NCBI RefSeq assembly: GCF_051513965.1 | Contig: NZ_CP195847.1 | Span: 2,604,001-2,668,000 of the forward strand | Length of the DNA stretch: 64,000 nt | Direction of reading: 5' to 3' | Origin: Paramicrobacterium sp051513965 | GTDB lineage: Bacteria > Actinomycetota > Actinomycetes > Actinomycetales > Microbacteriaceae | Part shown: positions 50,476-58,432 of the stretch, piece by piece | Layout of the letters: every line of letters begins with the position of its first letter | Numbering within the stretch: the first letter of the stretch is position 1 | Made by a program: the position numbers and the translations under genes | Notes under the pieces: model-generated | What the model was told of the DNA's origin: nothing | What the model saw: the letters and a program-made list of their open reading frames with translations, nothing else | The model's database searches: none

Positions 50476-50672
50476 ATCTCTGCTGTAACACCGGCTATCG
50501 GACTGGCTTCGCATCCTTCTCCACCTGTAACGACAACATCAGCTTCGGTAATCGCTCGGGGTCAGCATCGTACGTAGGTGCACCCTCATTGAGAGGTCGT
50601 CGACTTGGGGGGCAGGTTCCGCTCACCGCGTTCAGTGCCAGCAGAACCCTACGTCCTGGACTCTGATTTGAG

Positions 50673-51644
50673 ATGATGGATGGCATGGATGATGGAGACT
50701 CTGGTGCCCCGCTGGAAGTGATGGATCGACTCATCGCGGCTTCAGGCTTGCCTGCTCCTGTCTCAGTCCAAACGATTGACAGCGACGGCAATGGGCTAGA
50801 CAACAGGCTGATGAGGGCCGAATTGACCGATGGCCGCATGGTAGTCATGCGGCAGAGCCGAGTGGCTACCACGTCACCGCGTCGGCGAGTCGACTTCCTG
50901 CGCGCCAACGGCATCAACACACCGAAGCTCTTTGCATCTGATGACGCTGGAGCCGCACTTTGGGAGTACATCTCCGGTCAAACACTGGCCGATTCAGTCG
51001 CGAACGGTACAGCGGACCGCACGGCATGGCGAAGGACCGGTGCTGCCCTGGCCGAATTGCACGCCGTCACATTTCCCGCCTCACTTGAGGGAACAATCGA
51101 TGCAGATTCTTTGAGCCTACGAACTACCGATCCGGTCGAGAGTTTGCTCGACAACCTCGCTGCTAGCGGTCCATGGGTCGAGAAGCATCGTCCGCGACTG
51201 CGCGGTGCTCTCGAACACGTGAGGTGCTTTATCGCTGACCGGGCGACTCAGATCCGTACCGCCCGACCGAGCGTGCTTCATGGCGACGTCAACCTGCTGA
51301 ACATCGTCGTCAACGAAGACGAAGCGCGGCTGATCGACTGGGATTTCCCACGTGTTGGCCAGCCCCTGGCCGAACTCTCCGCACTTGATGAGCACGCTTA
51401 CCTCCACGGACTCGACGGTCTCCCTTCTTCGTTCTTCGAGGGGTACGACCGCCCCGTGCCTCGTGACCTGCTCCTGGCCTACCGAATCGTCGGATGCATC
51501 GGATGGCTCGCCAGTGGTGACTGGGAGGAGTGGGACCGTGCTCCAGAGCTCCCAGACGCGGCTCGGTCGCGCTTGGACAAGTGGCACCAGCGTCTACTCG
51601 ACTGGTCGATTGGAATACCCGAGGTAATCACTACGCTCCGGTGA
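50673..51644 (+). CDS. Aminoglycoside phosphotransferase/choline-kinase-like cargo protein
   Basis: 323 residues with a protein-kinase-like fold. VLHGDVNLLNIVVNEDEARL followed by IDWDFP carries the catalytic HGD-x4-N and the metal-binding Asp, as in APH and choline kinases. The N-terminal lobe (RLMRAELTDGRMVVMRQSR) supplies the nucleotide site. The substrate may be an aminoglycoside, a macrolide, choline or another small alcohol; resistance is possible but not shown. Several ATG codons open the frame; the first (50673) is given. Its GC content is lower than that of the Mob genes, so it is probably a recent passenger. Confidence 0.75.
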   Translation: MMDGMDDGDSGAPLEVMDRLIAASGLPAPVSVQTIDSDGNGLDNRLMRAELTDGRMVVMRQSRVATTSPRRRVDFLRANGINTPKLFASDDAGAALWEYISGQTLADSVANGTADRTAWRRTGAALAELHAVTFPASLEGTIDADSLSLRTTDPVESLLDNLAASGPWVEKHRPRLRGALEHVRCFIADRATQIRTARPSVLHGDVNLLNIVVNEDEARLIDWDFPRVGQPLAELSALDEHAYLHGLDGLPSSFFEGYDRPVPRDLLLAYRIVGCIGWLASGDWEEWDRAPELPDAARSRLDKWHQRLLDWSIGIPEVITTLR

Positions 51645-51734
51645 TCAAGACTAGCCATCTGAATGACATAGGCCCAGGTCGAGCCACTCGAGCTCGCCTT
51701 CTTGGCTCACGCTGCACAGCAGGAGAAGCGCCAG

Positions 51735-52598
51735 TCACCCGCGCCCCCGCCAGGTCTCTACGAGGCCGGCGACCCAGCGGGCGGACGCGAAGAGCCCGTA
51801 GCCGGCCCCGGCGATGCCCACGGCGACCACGAGCCAGCGCCCGATGCCGAGCCACACGCTCCCGTCCACGTCCAGCGCCCACTGCGTGCCTGTGATGAGC
51901 CCGGCGATGCCCATCCAGAGCCCGGCGACGACCACGGCGACCGGCAGGAGGGCGAGGCACATCGCGGCGGCGGCACTCCAGAGCTGACGCGCTTCGAGCT
52001 TCGCTGTGGCGGCGATGATCCGCTCGGCCCAGGCGTTCGAGGCGTCGAGCTTCGCCGTGACGACCTGTCCTGCCTCCCCGGCGACCTGCTCGACGGCCTT
52101 CGCGACCCGATCCTCGGTCCGTTTCTCGATGCGCTGCACCGCGCCGCCGACCTGGCCCACGAGCTTCTGGTTCGCAGCCGCCTGCGCCTTGAGCCCGTCA
52201 ATCGCCGAGGCCGTAGCCGCGTGATTCTTCTGCGCTTCGGCGATCAAACTCTGCGAGGCGGCGCTCAGCCGCTTCCCGTCGAGACTCTTCACGAACTCGC
52301 TGAGCGTGCTCTCGATCTCGCTCAGCCTGCTCTCGACGCTCTCGATCTGCGGAGGCATGCCGACGGACTGCTGCGAGGTCGACGCCCGGTCGATGCGCTT
52401 CGCCAGCTCCTCGTCCATGACCTTCACGAAGCCCGCCAGCTTCTTCTGCTGCTCGGCCAGCCGGTCGATCCTCGCGTTCTGCGCCTCGACGGCGGCGAGG
52501 ATCGAGGTCAAGGTCTCCATCATGTCCGGACTGCCAAGCTGCTGCGGCGATCCGCTCTGCTCGTTCTGCTGCTTCAGCCTGTCGAGCGCTGCGCTCAT
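51735..52598 (-). CDS. MobB-like coiled-coil protein with C-terminal membrane segments
   Basis: 287 residues. Residues 25-190 are rich in Glu, Gln, Lys and Ala with heptad pattern (LAAVEAQNARIDRLAEQQKK; ESVESRLSEIESTLSEFVKS), predicting a long coiled coil. Two hydrophobic segments follow (about 207-232 and 250-272). Membrane-anchored coiled-coil proteins of this kind (MobB, TraC-like) stabilise relaxosomes or link them to a secretion channel. The first 401 bases overlap the 3' part of the relaxase gene in another frame on the same strand. A later start would shorten the overlap but would cost coiled-coil sequence. Confidence 0.72.
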   Translation of the reverse strand: MSAALDRLKQQNEQSGSPQQLGSPDMMETLTSILAAVEAQNARIDRLAEQQKKLAGFVKVMDEELAKRIDRASTSQQSVGMPPQIESVESRLSEIESTLSEFVKSLDGKRLSAASQSLIAEAQKNHAATASAIDGLKAQAAANQKLVGQVGGAVQRIEKRTEDRVAKAVEQVAGEAGQVVTAKLDASNAWAERIIAATAKLEARQLWSAAAAMCLALLPVAVVVAGLWMGIAGLITGTQWALDVDGSVWLGIGRWLVVAVGIAGAGYGLFASARWVAGLVETWRGRG

Positions 52599-53472
52599 GT
52601 TCCTGCTCCTTCTGCTGCTGGTGGTAGTCGAAGAACGCCTGCGCGCCCTCCGGCGTGAAATCTGCCGAGAGTGCGCTCGTGCGCTTGCGGCGCTCGGCGC
52701 GCCCGGACTCGCCCCTGCGGTCCTCGATGTAGAGCGTCCAGGTCTCCTTGCCGACGTTCTTCCCGCGCTTGCTCACGGCGGTGTGCAGCCGCATCCGCGG
52801 CACCCGGTCGCCGTCATCGCCGAGCTGCTGGTTCTGCTCCGCGATCACCGCTTCGAGACCGGCCTTGTCCGTCGCGCGGGGATCCGCCAGGGCGGCACTC
52901 ATCCGGTCGCCCATCTCGCGGTCGAGGCCACCCTCAGCGAAGTCCTCGCGGCGCAGCTCCCAGTCCTTCGGCGCGTGCTCCAGCCGCTTCACGACCGAGA
53001 GCCCGTGCTCGCGCATCAGCTCATCGTTCGCCGTCTGCACGCCCTTCTGGTTCCCGGCCTTGCGGTCGTGGAACGTCCGGTAGTCCGAAAGGGCCCTACC
53101 CGTCTCGTTGTTGTGGTTGATGACGAGGACGTGGTTGTGGGCCTTGCCGCCGCGACCATCGGTGTGGGTGACCACGAGGCAGTCGGAGCGCGGGTGCATC
53201 TTCTTCGCGAACTGGTAGCCCAGATCGTTCACCCGCTGCACGTCCTCCGGCCTCGTCGGGTCGAACTCCTCGTCGCTGAACGACTGGCGGTAGTGCAGCG
53301 CCTCGACATCCCGCTTGGTGTTCTGCGTGAGTGCCTGGGCGCGGCGCGCGAACGCGCCGGGGCCTCCCGGCACGTCGCACGTGACCGCGACCCCACGCTC
53401 GTCCCCCTTGCCTCGGATGTAGCGCTCCGTATCGGCGGCGCTGGCGCTCGGGCTGTAGTGCGTGGTGCTCAT
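52198..53472 (-). CDS. Relaxase / mobilization nuclease
   Basis: 424 residues. The metal-binding histidine motif is H103-x-D105 ... H112-x-H114 in VVTHTDGRGGKAHNHVLVIN; candidate catalytic tyrosines are Tyr6, Tyr18 and Tyr61. The domain runs to about residue 290, where the gene enters the region shared with the MobB-like gene. The last 130 residues are Arg/Glu/Ala-rich. It would nick oriT and lead strand transfer during conjugation. The start overlaps the MobC gene by four bases. Confidence 0.85.
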   Translation of the reverse strand: MSTTHYSPSASAADTERYIRGKGDERGVAVTCDVPGGPGAFARRAQALTQNTKRDVEALHYRQSFSDEEFDPTRPEDVQRVNDLGYQFAKKMHPRSDCLVVTHTDGRGGKAHNHVLVINHNNETGRALSDYRTFHDRKAGNQKGVQTANDELMREHGLSVVKRLEHAPKDWELRREDFAEGGLDREMGDRMSAALADPRATDKAGLEAVIAEQNQQLGDDGDRVPRMRLHTAVSKRGKNVGKETWTLYIEDRRGESGRAERRKRTSALSADFTPEGAQAFFDYHQQQKEQEHERSARQAEAAERAERIAAAAWQSGHDGDLDLDPRRRRGAEREDRPAGRAAEEAGGLREGHGRGAGEAHRPGVDLAAVRRHASADRERREQAERDREHAQRVREESRREAAERRLAEFDRRSAEESRGYGLGD

Positions 53473-54059
53473 GAGGCCGTCCGATCCCCGAGCAGCTCGC
53501 GGACCTCGCGCAGCAGCTCGATCAGCTCGGGCACTTCCGCAGAGAGCGCCACGGGCTCACCGGCTCGTGCGCGGCGGTCGAGGTCGTTGACGTTGATCGC
53601 GAGCGGGCGCACCTTAGCGGCCAGCTCGCGGGCATCCGCCGAGGCCTGCACGTGCGCCTCGACCCCGAGCAGGTGCGCGGCCACTGCGGCGTCCAGTTCC
53701 TCGCTCCGAGAGGCATGGAGCGCATCACGCACGACGGTCCGCACCCACGTGCTCGGAGCCAGTCCGAGCCGCTTCGCACGAGTGCGAAGCGCCCCGAGCG
53801 TGGCGTCATCGAAGCGGGTATCGAGCCGCCCGCCGCTGCCACGACGACGCTTCGCGCCGCCGTGACTCTGGCGCACAGCCTCCGCATCAGCCCGACCGGT
53901 GTTCACCTGGGAGTCGGCCTGCTGCTCCACCTGTACGCCAGAGTGGCAAGCAGTAGCCCCGTCGGACACATCGCTGGCGCTCGTGTCCTCCGGAGCTGCT
54001 TGCGAGGGGCCTCCGGCCCCCTCGACCCCCTGGAAGAGCGCGTCCAGTTCGGTGCTCAT
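53469..54059 (-). CDS. MobC-like relaxosome accessory protein
   Basis: 196 residues. The first 75 are low-complexity and acidic; then KRRRGSGGRLDTRFDDATLG and RTRAKRLGLAPSTWVRTVVR form a ribbon-helix-helix like MobC/MbeC proteins. The C-terminal NVNDLDRRARAGEPVALSAE matches the MobC signature (N-x-N-Q/D-x-A/R). It binds near oriT and helps the relaxase open the strands. It overlaps the relaxase gene (ATGA) and the rep stop by four bases each, so the set is one translational unit. Confidence 0.83.
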   Translation of the reverse strand: MSTELDALFQGVEGAGGPSQAAPEDTSASDVSDGATACHSGVQVEQQADSQVNTGRADAEAVRQSHGGAKRRRGSGGRLDTRFDDATLGALRTRAKRLGLAPSTWVRTVVRDALHASRSEELDAAVAAHLLGVEAHVQASADARELAAKVRPLAINVNDLDRRARAGEPVALSAEVPELIELLREVRELLGDRTAS

Positions 54060-56308
54060 CGCGCACCTCCCACGACCAGCAGACCGCCGTTCGCGCGAAG
54101 GCGCGCAACCTTCGCATCGAGCGCCTTCTGCTTTGCCTCAACACGGCGCTGGCGCTCGTCCTCGGAAAGCGCCGGGCACTCGTCACCGTGCCGCGCGTAG
54201 ACGCCCGCCTGCGGGGTAGCACAGGTGCAGAGCCTCAGCTCGCGGTTGTGCTCCTCCAGCTCGGCGAGCCGCTTGCGCTGCTGCTGCTCGACGATCTCCC
54301 GGTCACGCTTCGCAGCCTCTTCGGCGGCGGAGATCTCCTCAGCACTCGGCTGGATCGGCTGACCGACTCCGGCGAACTCCGCGAACAGATCGTCTCCGTC
54401 GATCGCGTCCAGCTTGGGGCGGGCGATCCGGTCGTGCTGCTCCACGATCGGCGCGACCGTGCGCGCCTCGATCTCCCCGCGAACGCGCTGCCGCTCCGCC
54501 GTGTCCTTGATCGCCTTGCACCTGCGTGCCAGCAGCTCCAGATCCTGGCGCATATGCTCGTACCGCTCGTAGCTCTGGTACTCGCGGGTGCCATTAAGCA
54601 CGCCGGAGTTCACGAAGATCGAGAACTCGCGCTCGGCGACCGGGATGATCACCGGGAAGCGGCGGAATCCCTGCCCGAGGTTCTCCGCTTCGTGCTTGAC
54701 CCGCACGCCGCCCTGCATCGACTCGTACTCACCCGCCAGGCCGCGGAGGAACTCCTCGTAGCCCTCCGGCCCCGTCACGATGTTCACCCGGTTGATCAGC
54801 TGCGTCTTCGAGCCCTTGATGTTCACGATCGGCTTCTCGTCCGGCTCGCGCCACGGGCCGAGGATGCGGAAGAGCATGCCGCGGCTCTTCGCCGTGCGGA
54901 TCATGTCGCCGACGCGCATGTCCTCCCAGATCACCACCGGCTCGCCGTCGTACCCCTCCCACGAAACGTTCTCGCCGCCTACCTTGAAGTATGGCTTGTC
55001 CGCCCCTGGAGCCAGGGCGCGAGCGAGCGCCTTCGCGAGCAAGTCCTTGCCCGTGCCGCCCTCGCCGAACACGTAGAAGTTCATGACCGACTCCGGCGCG
55101 TCCTGGTACGAGAGGAAGTCGCCGCGCAACTTCTGGAAGTGCGCCAGGTTGCCCTTCGCGAAGTAGATCGCGGGCTCCTGATCACGGACCTGCTTCAGTG
55201 TCAGCGAGCCCTTGCCCACAGCCTGGAAGAGCTTGCTGAGCTTCGCGCCACCGCCACCCTCAGCGGCATTGCGGCGCATCGCCATGTGCGCATCCAGCTC
55301 CCGGCCGAAGTCGAAGTTCGCGACGATCCGCCCCCGGCCGTACTGGTACTTACCGGGCTTGCCCTCCTGCGTCTTGTCCACGAGGTAGTGCCGATCCGAC
55401 TGGTGGATACCGGGGATGGCGTCCTTCCCGCGCGACTCATGCGGCAGGTACTCGCTGAGGTCGAAGAACGCCTTCTCCGCAGCGCCGCGGCCCTTGTGCT
55501 CGGTTCCGTCCTGCTCCGCGGTCTCCTTCTGCGGCTTCACGCGAGCCGAGGGAATCGAGAACGCATCGGAGACCGTGCGGATCGTGGGGCGCGGACCCTC
55601 CGCGTCGGCGACCCACAGCACCATGTGCGCGTGCAGGCCCTTGATTCCGCAGCACACCGTCTCGCCGGTGCCTTCGTCCACCTCGACCAGGCGGTCATGC
55701 GGGTGCCACACGTAGGCCCAGCGATGCAGGCGATCGCCCAGCACCGCGAGCCCCTCGTCGAGCTGCTCCTGCGTGAGCATGACCTCGCCGGTCTCCGGGT
55801 GCTCGCGGTACTGCATCACCGAGAACACCCGCGACTGCATCCGGGCGCGCTTCACCTGCTCCGCGCTCTCCGCAGCCTTCGCACGGGCGAAGAACTCCTT
55901 CGCCTCGGCGACCTGCGCGGGCGTGGACTCGACAACGAAGGGCTCTACCTCATCGCTGGGATCGGCCCCCGGCACGTCCAGCTCGGCATAGTCCACGACT
56001 GCAACTGCGGTGGGCGCCTGTGCAGCCGTTTCCGAAACGGATGCGCGGCCACCCAAGGAGGGCCGCGCATGCTGATCGGCGTTGGTTCCCAGGTCAGAGG
56101 TGAGATCAGTGGTCGTGCTGGAGGCGTCGAACTTGATCGTTGCAGCCGTATAGCCGTTTCCTGCGAAATCTTGCTCGGCTGCACGAACGTGGTTCCCGTC
56201 GTCCGAATTGGCGACGGGCAGCCCGGCTCCGCCGGGTGCCAGGCCAGGCCCTCCGGGCGGGGTCAGGTCGGCGGGAGCGGTGCTGCTGGTGCGATCCGTG
56301 AGACTCAT
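54056..56308 (-). CDS. Replication initiator with HUH nuclease and SF3 helicase motifs
   Basis: 750 residues. The first 130 are low-complexity. A rolling-circle Rep nuclease core follows: WAYVWHPHD, then the metal-binding GLHAHMVLWV (H226-x-H228) and a tyrosine candidate in FFDLSEYLPHES (Tyr288). A superfamily 3 helicase comes next with Walker A FGEGGTGKDLLAKAL (415-422 core) and Walker B PVVIWEDM (457-464). The C-terminal 150 residues are charged and end in a small Cys-rich patch (RLCTCATPQAG). This order is shared by plasmid pCRESS-type and CRESS-DNA virus Reps. It should replicate the excised circular form. Confidence 0.82.
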   Translation of the reverse strand: MSLTDRTSSTAPADLTPPGGPGLAPGGAGLPVANSDDGNHVRAAEQDFAGNGYTAATIKFDASSTTTDLTSDLGTNADQHARPSLGGRASVSETAAQAPTAVAVVDYAELDVPGADPSDEVEPFVVESTPAQVAEAKEFFARAKAAESAEQVKRARMQSRVFSVMQYREHPETGEVMLTQEQLDEGLAVLGDRLHRWAYVWHPHDRLVEVDEGTGETVCCGIKGLHAHMVLWVADAEGPRPTIRTVSDAFSIPSARVKPQKETAEQDGTEHKGRGAAEKAFFDLSEYLPHESRGKDAIPGIHQSDRHYLVDKTQEGKPGKYQYGRGRIVANFDFGRELDAHMAMRRNAAEGGGGAKLSKLFQAVGKGSLTLKQVRDQEPAIYFAKGNLAHFQKLRGDFLSYQDAPESVMNFYVFGEGGTGKDLLAKALARALAPGADKPYFKVGGENVSWEGYDGEPVVIWEDMRVGDMIRTAKSRGMLFRILGPWREPDEKPIVNIKGSKTQLINRVNIVTGPEGYEEFLRGLAGEYESMQGGVRVKHEAENLGQGFRRFPVIIPVAEREFSIFVNSGVLNGTREYQSYERYEHMRQDLELLARRCKAIKDTAERQRVRGEIEARTVAPIVEQHDRIARPKLDAIDGDDLFAEFAGVGQPIQPSAEEISAAEEAAKRDREIVEQQQRKRLAELEEHNRELRLCTCATPQAGVYARHGDECPALSEDERQRRVEAKQKALDAKVARLRANGGLLVVGGAR

Positions 56309-56556
56309 CAGCGCTCACCGCCCTTGCGGTAGCGCTTGATGACGGCCTGGTGGGTGACGCCGAGGGCGTCGCCGATCTTCGCCCAAGTCACGCCCTCGGT
56401 GCGGGCGCCGGCGACAGCGATCTCGACGGCCTCTTCCAACACGGAGCGAAGCACGCCGAGGTCGTAGAGGCGAGCCTCGGTATCGGCGAGGGAAGGGTCT
56501 CCCTGACGCCAGCGGAACGCATCGACGTGATCGAAGGCGGCAGTGTTGGCGCTCAT
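56308..56556 (-). CDS. Small helix-turn-helix protein
   Basis: 82 residues. VTWAKIGDALGVTHQAVIKR near the C-terminus is a clear helix-turn-helix; the N-terminal part is helical (DTEARLYDLGVLRSVLEEAV). It probably regulates rep or copy number. The stop overlaps the rep start by one base and the start overlaps the stop of the 71-residue gene by four bases. Confidence 0.75.
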   Translation of the reverse strand: MSANTAAFDHVDAFRWRQGDPSLADTEARLYDLGVLRSVLEEAVEIAVAGARTEGVTWAKIGDALGVTHQAVIKRYRKGGER

Positions 56557-56768
56557 CGGGCACCACCCATCACGGCGGCGACCGCGGCGCGCTGGCGCGG
56601 GGTCAGCGGGGTGCGGGCCAGTCGCTGACCAGCTACGCGGCCAGCTTCGCGAGCGGCTACGACTGCGGGGTCGAGGCCGTGGGCCTTCTTGGCGGGTGCG
56701 GTGCTCCGGTCAGGAACGGAGCAGTGGGGCGCAGATGCGCGAGAAGAGTCGATAACGACGGTAGACAC
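56553..56768 (-). CDS. Small basic protein of the element (unknown function)
   Basis: 71 residues, GTG start with GAGGA six bases upstream. The C-terminal half (VVAAREAGRVAGQRLARTPL; TPRQRAAVAAVMGGAR) is helical and basic. I recognise no family. It is the first gene of the Rep-Mob transcription unit and overlaps the small helix-turn-helix gene by four bases. Upstream (56769-56905) no gene is seen; this stretch probably contains the unit's promoter and perhaps a replication origin. Confidence 0.6.
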   Translation of the reverse strand: MSTVVIDSSRASAPHCSVPDRSTAPAKKAHGLDPAVVAAREAGRVAGQRLARTPLTPRQRAAVAAVMGGAR

Positions 56769-56905
56769 TGGAAGTCCTCATGCTTGAACCTCCGGTTCCC
56801 CGCCACGGTAGTTGGGCTGTTTGACCGGCTGCTCATCCGGGAGTAGTACCGCCAGCTTCTAAGTCTGGCCCCCGGTGGGATCTTCTTGTCTGCAACCATT
56901 CTCCC

Positions 56906-56943
56906 ATGACTCGACTCACCATTGCAATGATGAGTCGAGTCAT
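56906..56943 (-). terminator. Hairpin after the serine recombinase gene
   Basis: ATGACTCGACTCA (56906-56918) and TGAGTCGAGTCAT (56931-56943) are perfect 13-base complements separated by 12 bases, starting four bases after the recombinase stop. It is a likely terminator that insulates the recombinase gene from the Rep-Mob unit, although its symmetry would also suit a protein-binding site. Confidence 0.65.
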
Positions 56944-56946
56944 GAG

Positions 56947-58383
56947 TCAGTCGCGTCTCGGCTCGATCCGAATGAGGTCGGGGTCGAACTTCACGTGACC
57001 AGGAACGATGGGCTCGATCGTCACCGTCACCAGCTCATCCACGAGCATCCGGCGGCGGTCCACGTCCAACGCCTTCCACTTCGACTCGACCACCTCGCGG
57101 CGTTCCGCGGTGCCGACCGGCTCGTCCACCTCCGCGAGCAGCTTCGCCGCCACCGACACCGAGCGGTCGAGCAGCTCCGCGTCGATCTCGTCGATGCGTG
57201 CCTTCACGTCGTTGATCGCCGCCGTGATCTCCAGGACCGGCTGGTGGATGTCGCGCAGCAGCGGACTCAGCTCCTTCACGCGTTCGACCAGGGCGTTCCG
57301 CTCAGTCAGCAGTTCTTCGCGGTCGGGCCCGGCGTCTTCCTGGGGCATCACGAGGTCGTGCACGTCCACCGAGGACAGACGGGTGAGCACCGCCTCGGCG
57401 ACCATCGCATCGACGGGCTCGCGCTGGCGGGTCAGGTGGAACTTTTCGCCGCAGCGGTACGTCGGGTGCTTGCGGCTGTTCGTCCCCGAGACGAGCGTCG
57501 CGCCGCACTTCCCACACAGTCCGATCGTGGACAGAAGGTACTTCGGCTGATTGCCCTGCCTCGCCGACCTCCGCACATTGTCCTCCAGCTTCGCCACCGC
57601 GGCCCGCCACGTCTGCTCGCTCACGATGGGCGGGAACATCCCGTCCTGCACCGGGTACAGCTCGCCCGAGGCGTAGTGCTTGATGTAGCCAGCGTATTGC
57701 GGATTCGCCAGCAGGTAGCGCACGGCATCGACGGAGAACTCCGACCCGCGGGCAGTGCGGTGACCAGCGCGGTTCAGGTCCTCGCGGATGCGGCGGATCG
57801 ACAGCGACGGCTCACCGAGGAACGCATCGAACGCCCGCCGAACGGCCTCAGCCTCATCCTCGATCAGTTCACCCTCCCTCGTCCAGCCGAATGCCTTCCA
57901 CGTGGACGCCGGGATGCCCTCGGCTCGGCGACGCTCGTTCGACCTGATCTGACGTTCAGCCTTGCGCCGTGCCTCGAACCGGGCCAACGCGGCGAGCATC
58001 GTCGCCCGGAACTCGCCGTCGGCCGTAGAGAGGTCGATCTCGCCGTCCACCGTGACGACCCTCAGGCCGAGGTCGATCAGCGTGTTCAGATCCTTCGTGC
58101 TGCGCAGCAGCCGGTCCATGTCCACCGCGACCACCATCGAGAACCGGCCAGCCTTGGCGTCCTCCAGCATCTCGGCCCAGCGCGTGCCAGCACGGCGCTT
58201 CTTCGTCGCCGACACTGCGTTATCCTCGTAGACCTCGACCACATTCCAGTCCTTGGCCTCGGCGAGCGCCCTGATCTTCCGCAGTTGCGTATCGACCGTC
58301 CAGCGGTCGCCCTTGCGGTCCATGGAGGCGCGGACGTATGCCGCCACCTCGTTCGTCTTCCTCAGCGCTACCAGTTCGACCAT
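56947..58383 (-). CDS. Large serine recombinase (integrase)
   Basis: 478 residues. The N-terminal resolvase domain has AAYVRASMDRKGDRWTVDTQ with catalytic Ser20 and the arginine motif VDMDRLLRSTKDL. A recombinase domain follows (GWTREGELIEDEAEAVRRAF; YLLANPQYAGYIKHYASGEL), then a zinc-ribbon IGLCGKCGATLVSG...YRCGEKF and a coiled-coil motif (about 375-425). It integrates and excises the element by cutting at a two-base core. The start codon lies 44 bases from the right end, the usual place. The gene is followed by a strong hairpin. Confidence 0.95.
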   Translation of the reverse strand: MVELVALRKTNEVAAYVRASMDRKGDRWTVDTQLRKIRALAEAKDWNVVEVYEDNAVSATKKRRAGTRWAEMLEDAKAGRFSMVVAVDMDRLLRSTKDLNTLIDLGLRVVTVDGEIDLSTADGEFRATMLAALARFEARRKAERQIRSNERRRAEGIPASTWKAFGWTREGELIEDEAEAVRRAFDAFLGEPSLSIRRIREDLNRAGHRTARGSEFSVDAVRYLLANPQYAGYIKHYASGELYPVQDGMFPPIVSEQTWRAAVAKLEDNVRRSARQGNQPKYLLSTIGLCGKCGATLVSGTNSRKHPTYRCGEKFHLTRQREPVDAMVAEAVLTRLSSVDVHDLVMPQEDAGPDREELLTERNALVERVKELSPLLRDIHQPVLEITAAINDVKARIDEIDAELLDRSVSVAAKLLAEVDEPVGTAERREVVESKWKALDVDRRRMLVDELVTVTIEPIVPGHVKFDPDLIRIEPRRD

Positions 58384-58415
58384 GTAACCAAGCTTACGCG
58401 AACGAGTGTTTCAAC

Positions 58416-58432
58416 CTCGATATGCACTACGA
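58416..58432. other. Right attachment site (attR) of the integrative element
   Basis: The sequence CTCGATATGCACTAC leads into the resumed luciferase-like reading frame at TAC (58428-58430). Compared with attL, CTA (58427-58429) and ATGC are shared. The restored bacterial site would read ATCGACATGCGCTACGAG. Confidence 0.7.

Larger units (their letters stand above)
50468..58427. mobile_element. Integrative mobilizable element with serine recombinase and HUH-SF3 Rep
   Basis: About 7.96 kb inserted in a luciferase-like gene. In order from the left it carries: an aminoglycoside-phosphotransferase-like gene (plus), then on the minus strand a MobB-like coiled-coil/membrane protein, relaxase, MobC, Rep, a small helix-turn-helix protein, a 71-residue protein and a large serine recombinase next to the right end. 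The Mob-Rep genes are consecutively overlapping. Rep and relaxase suggest the excised circle can replicate and be mobilised by a helper; there is no type IV secretion gene. The element's cargo gene has lower GC than the host genes. Confidence 0.88.

Noticed and set aside
52306..53865. 519-codon open frame on the plus strand over the mob genes
   Set aside because: It spans three well-supported minus-strand genes and has low-complexity Arg/Ser content.
54188..56332. 714-codon open frame on the plus strand
   Set aside because: It is the complement of the Rep gene; high GC keeps the opposite frame open. Composition is Leu/Arg/Val-rich without motifs.
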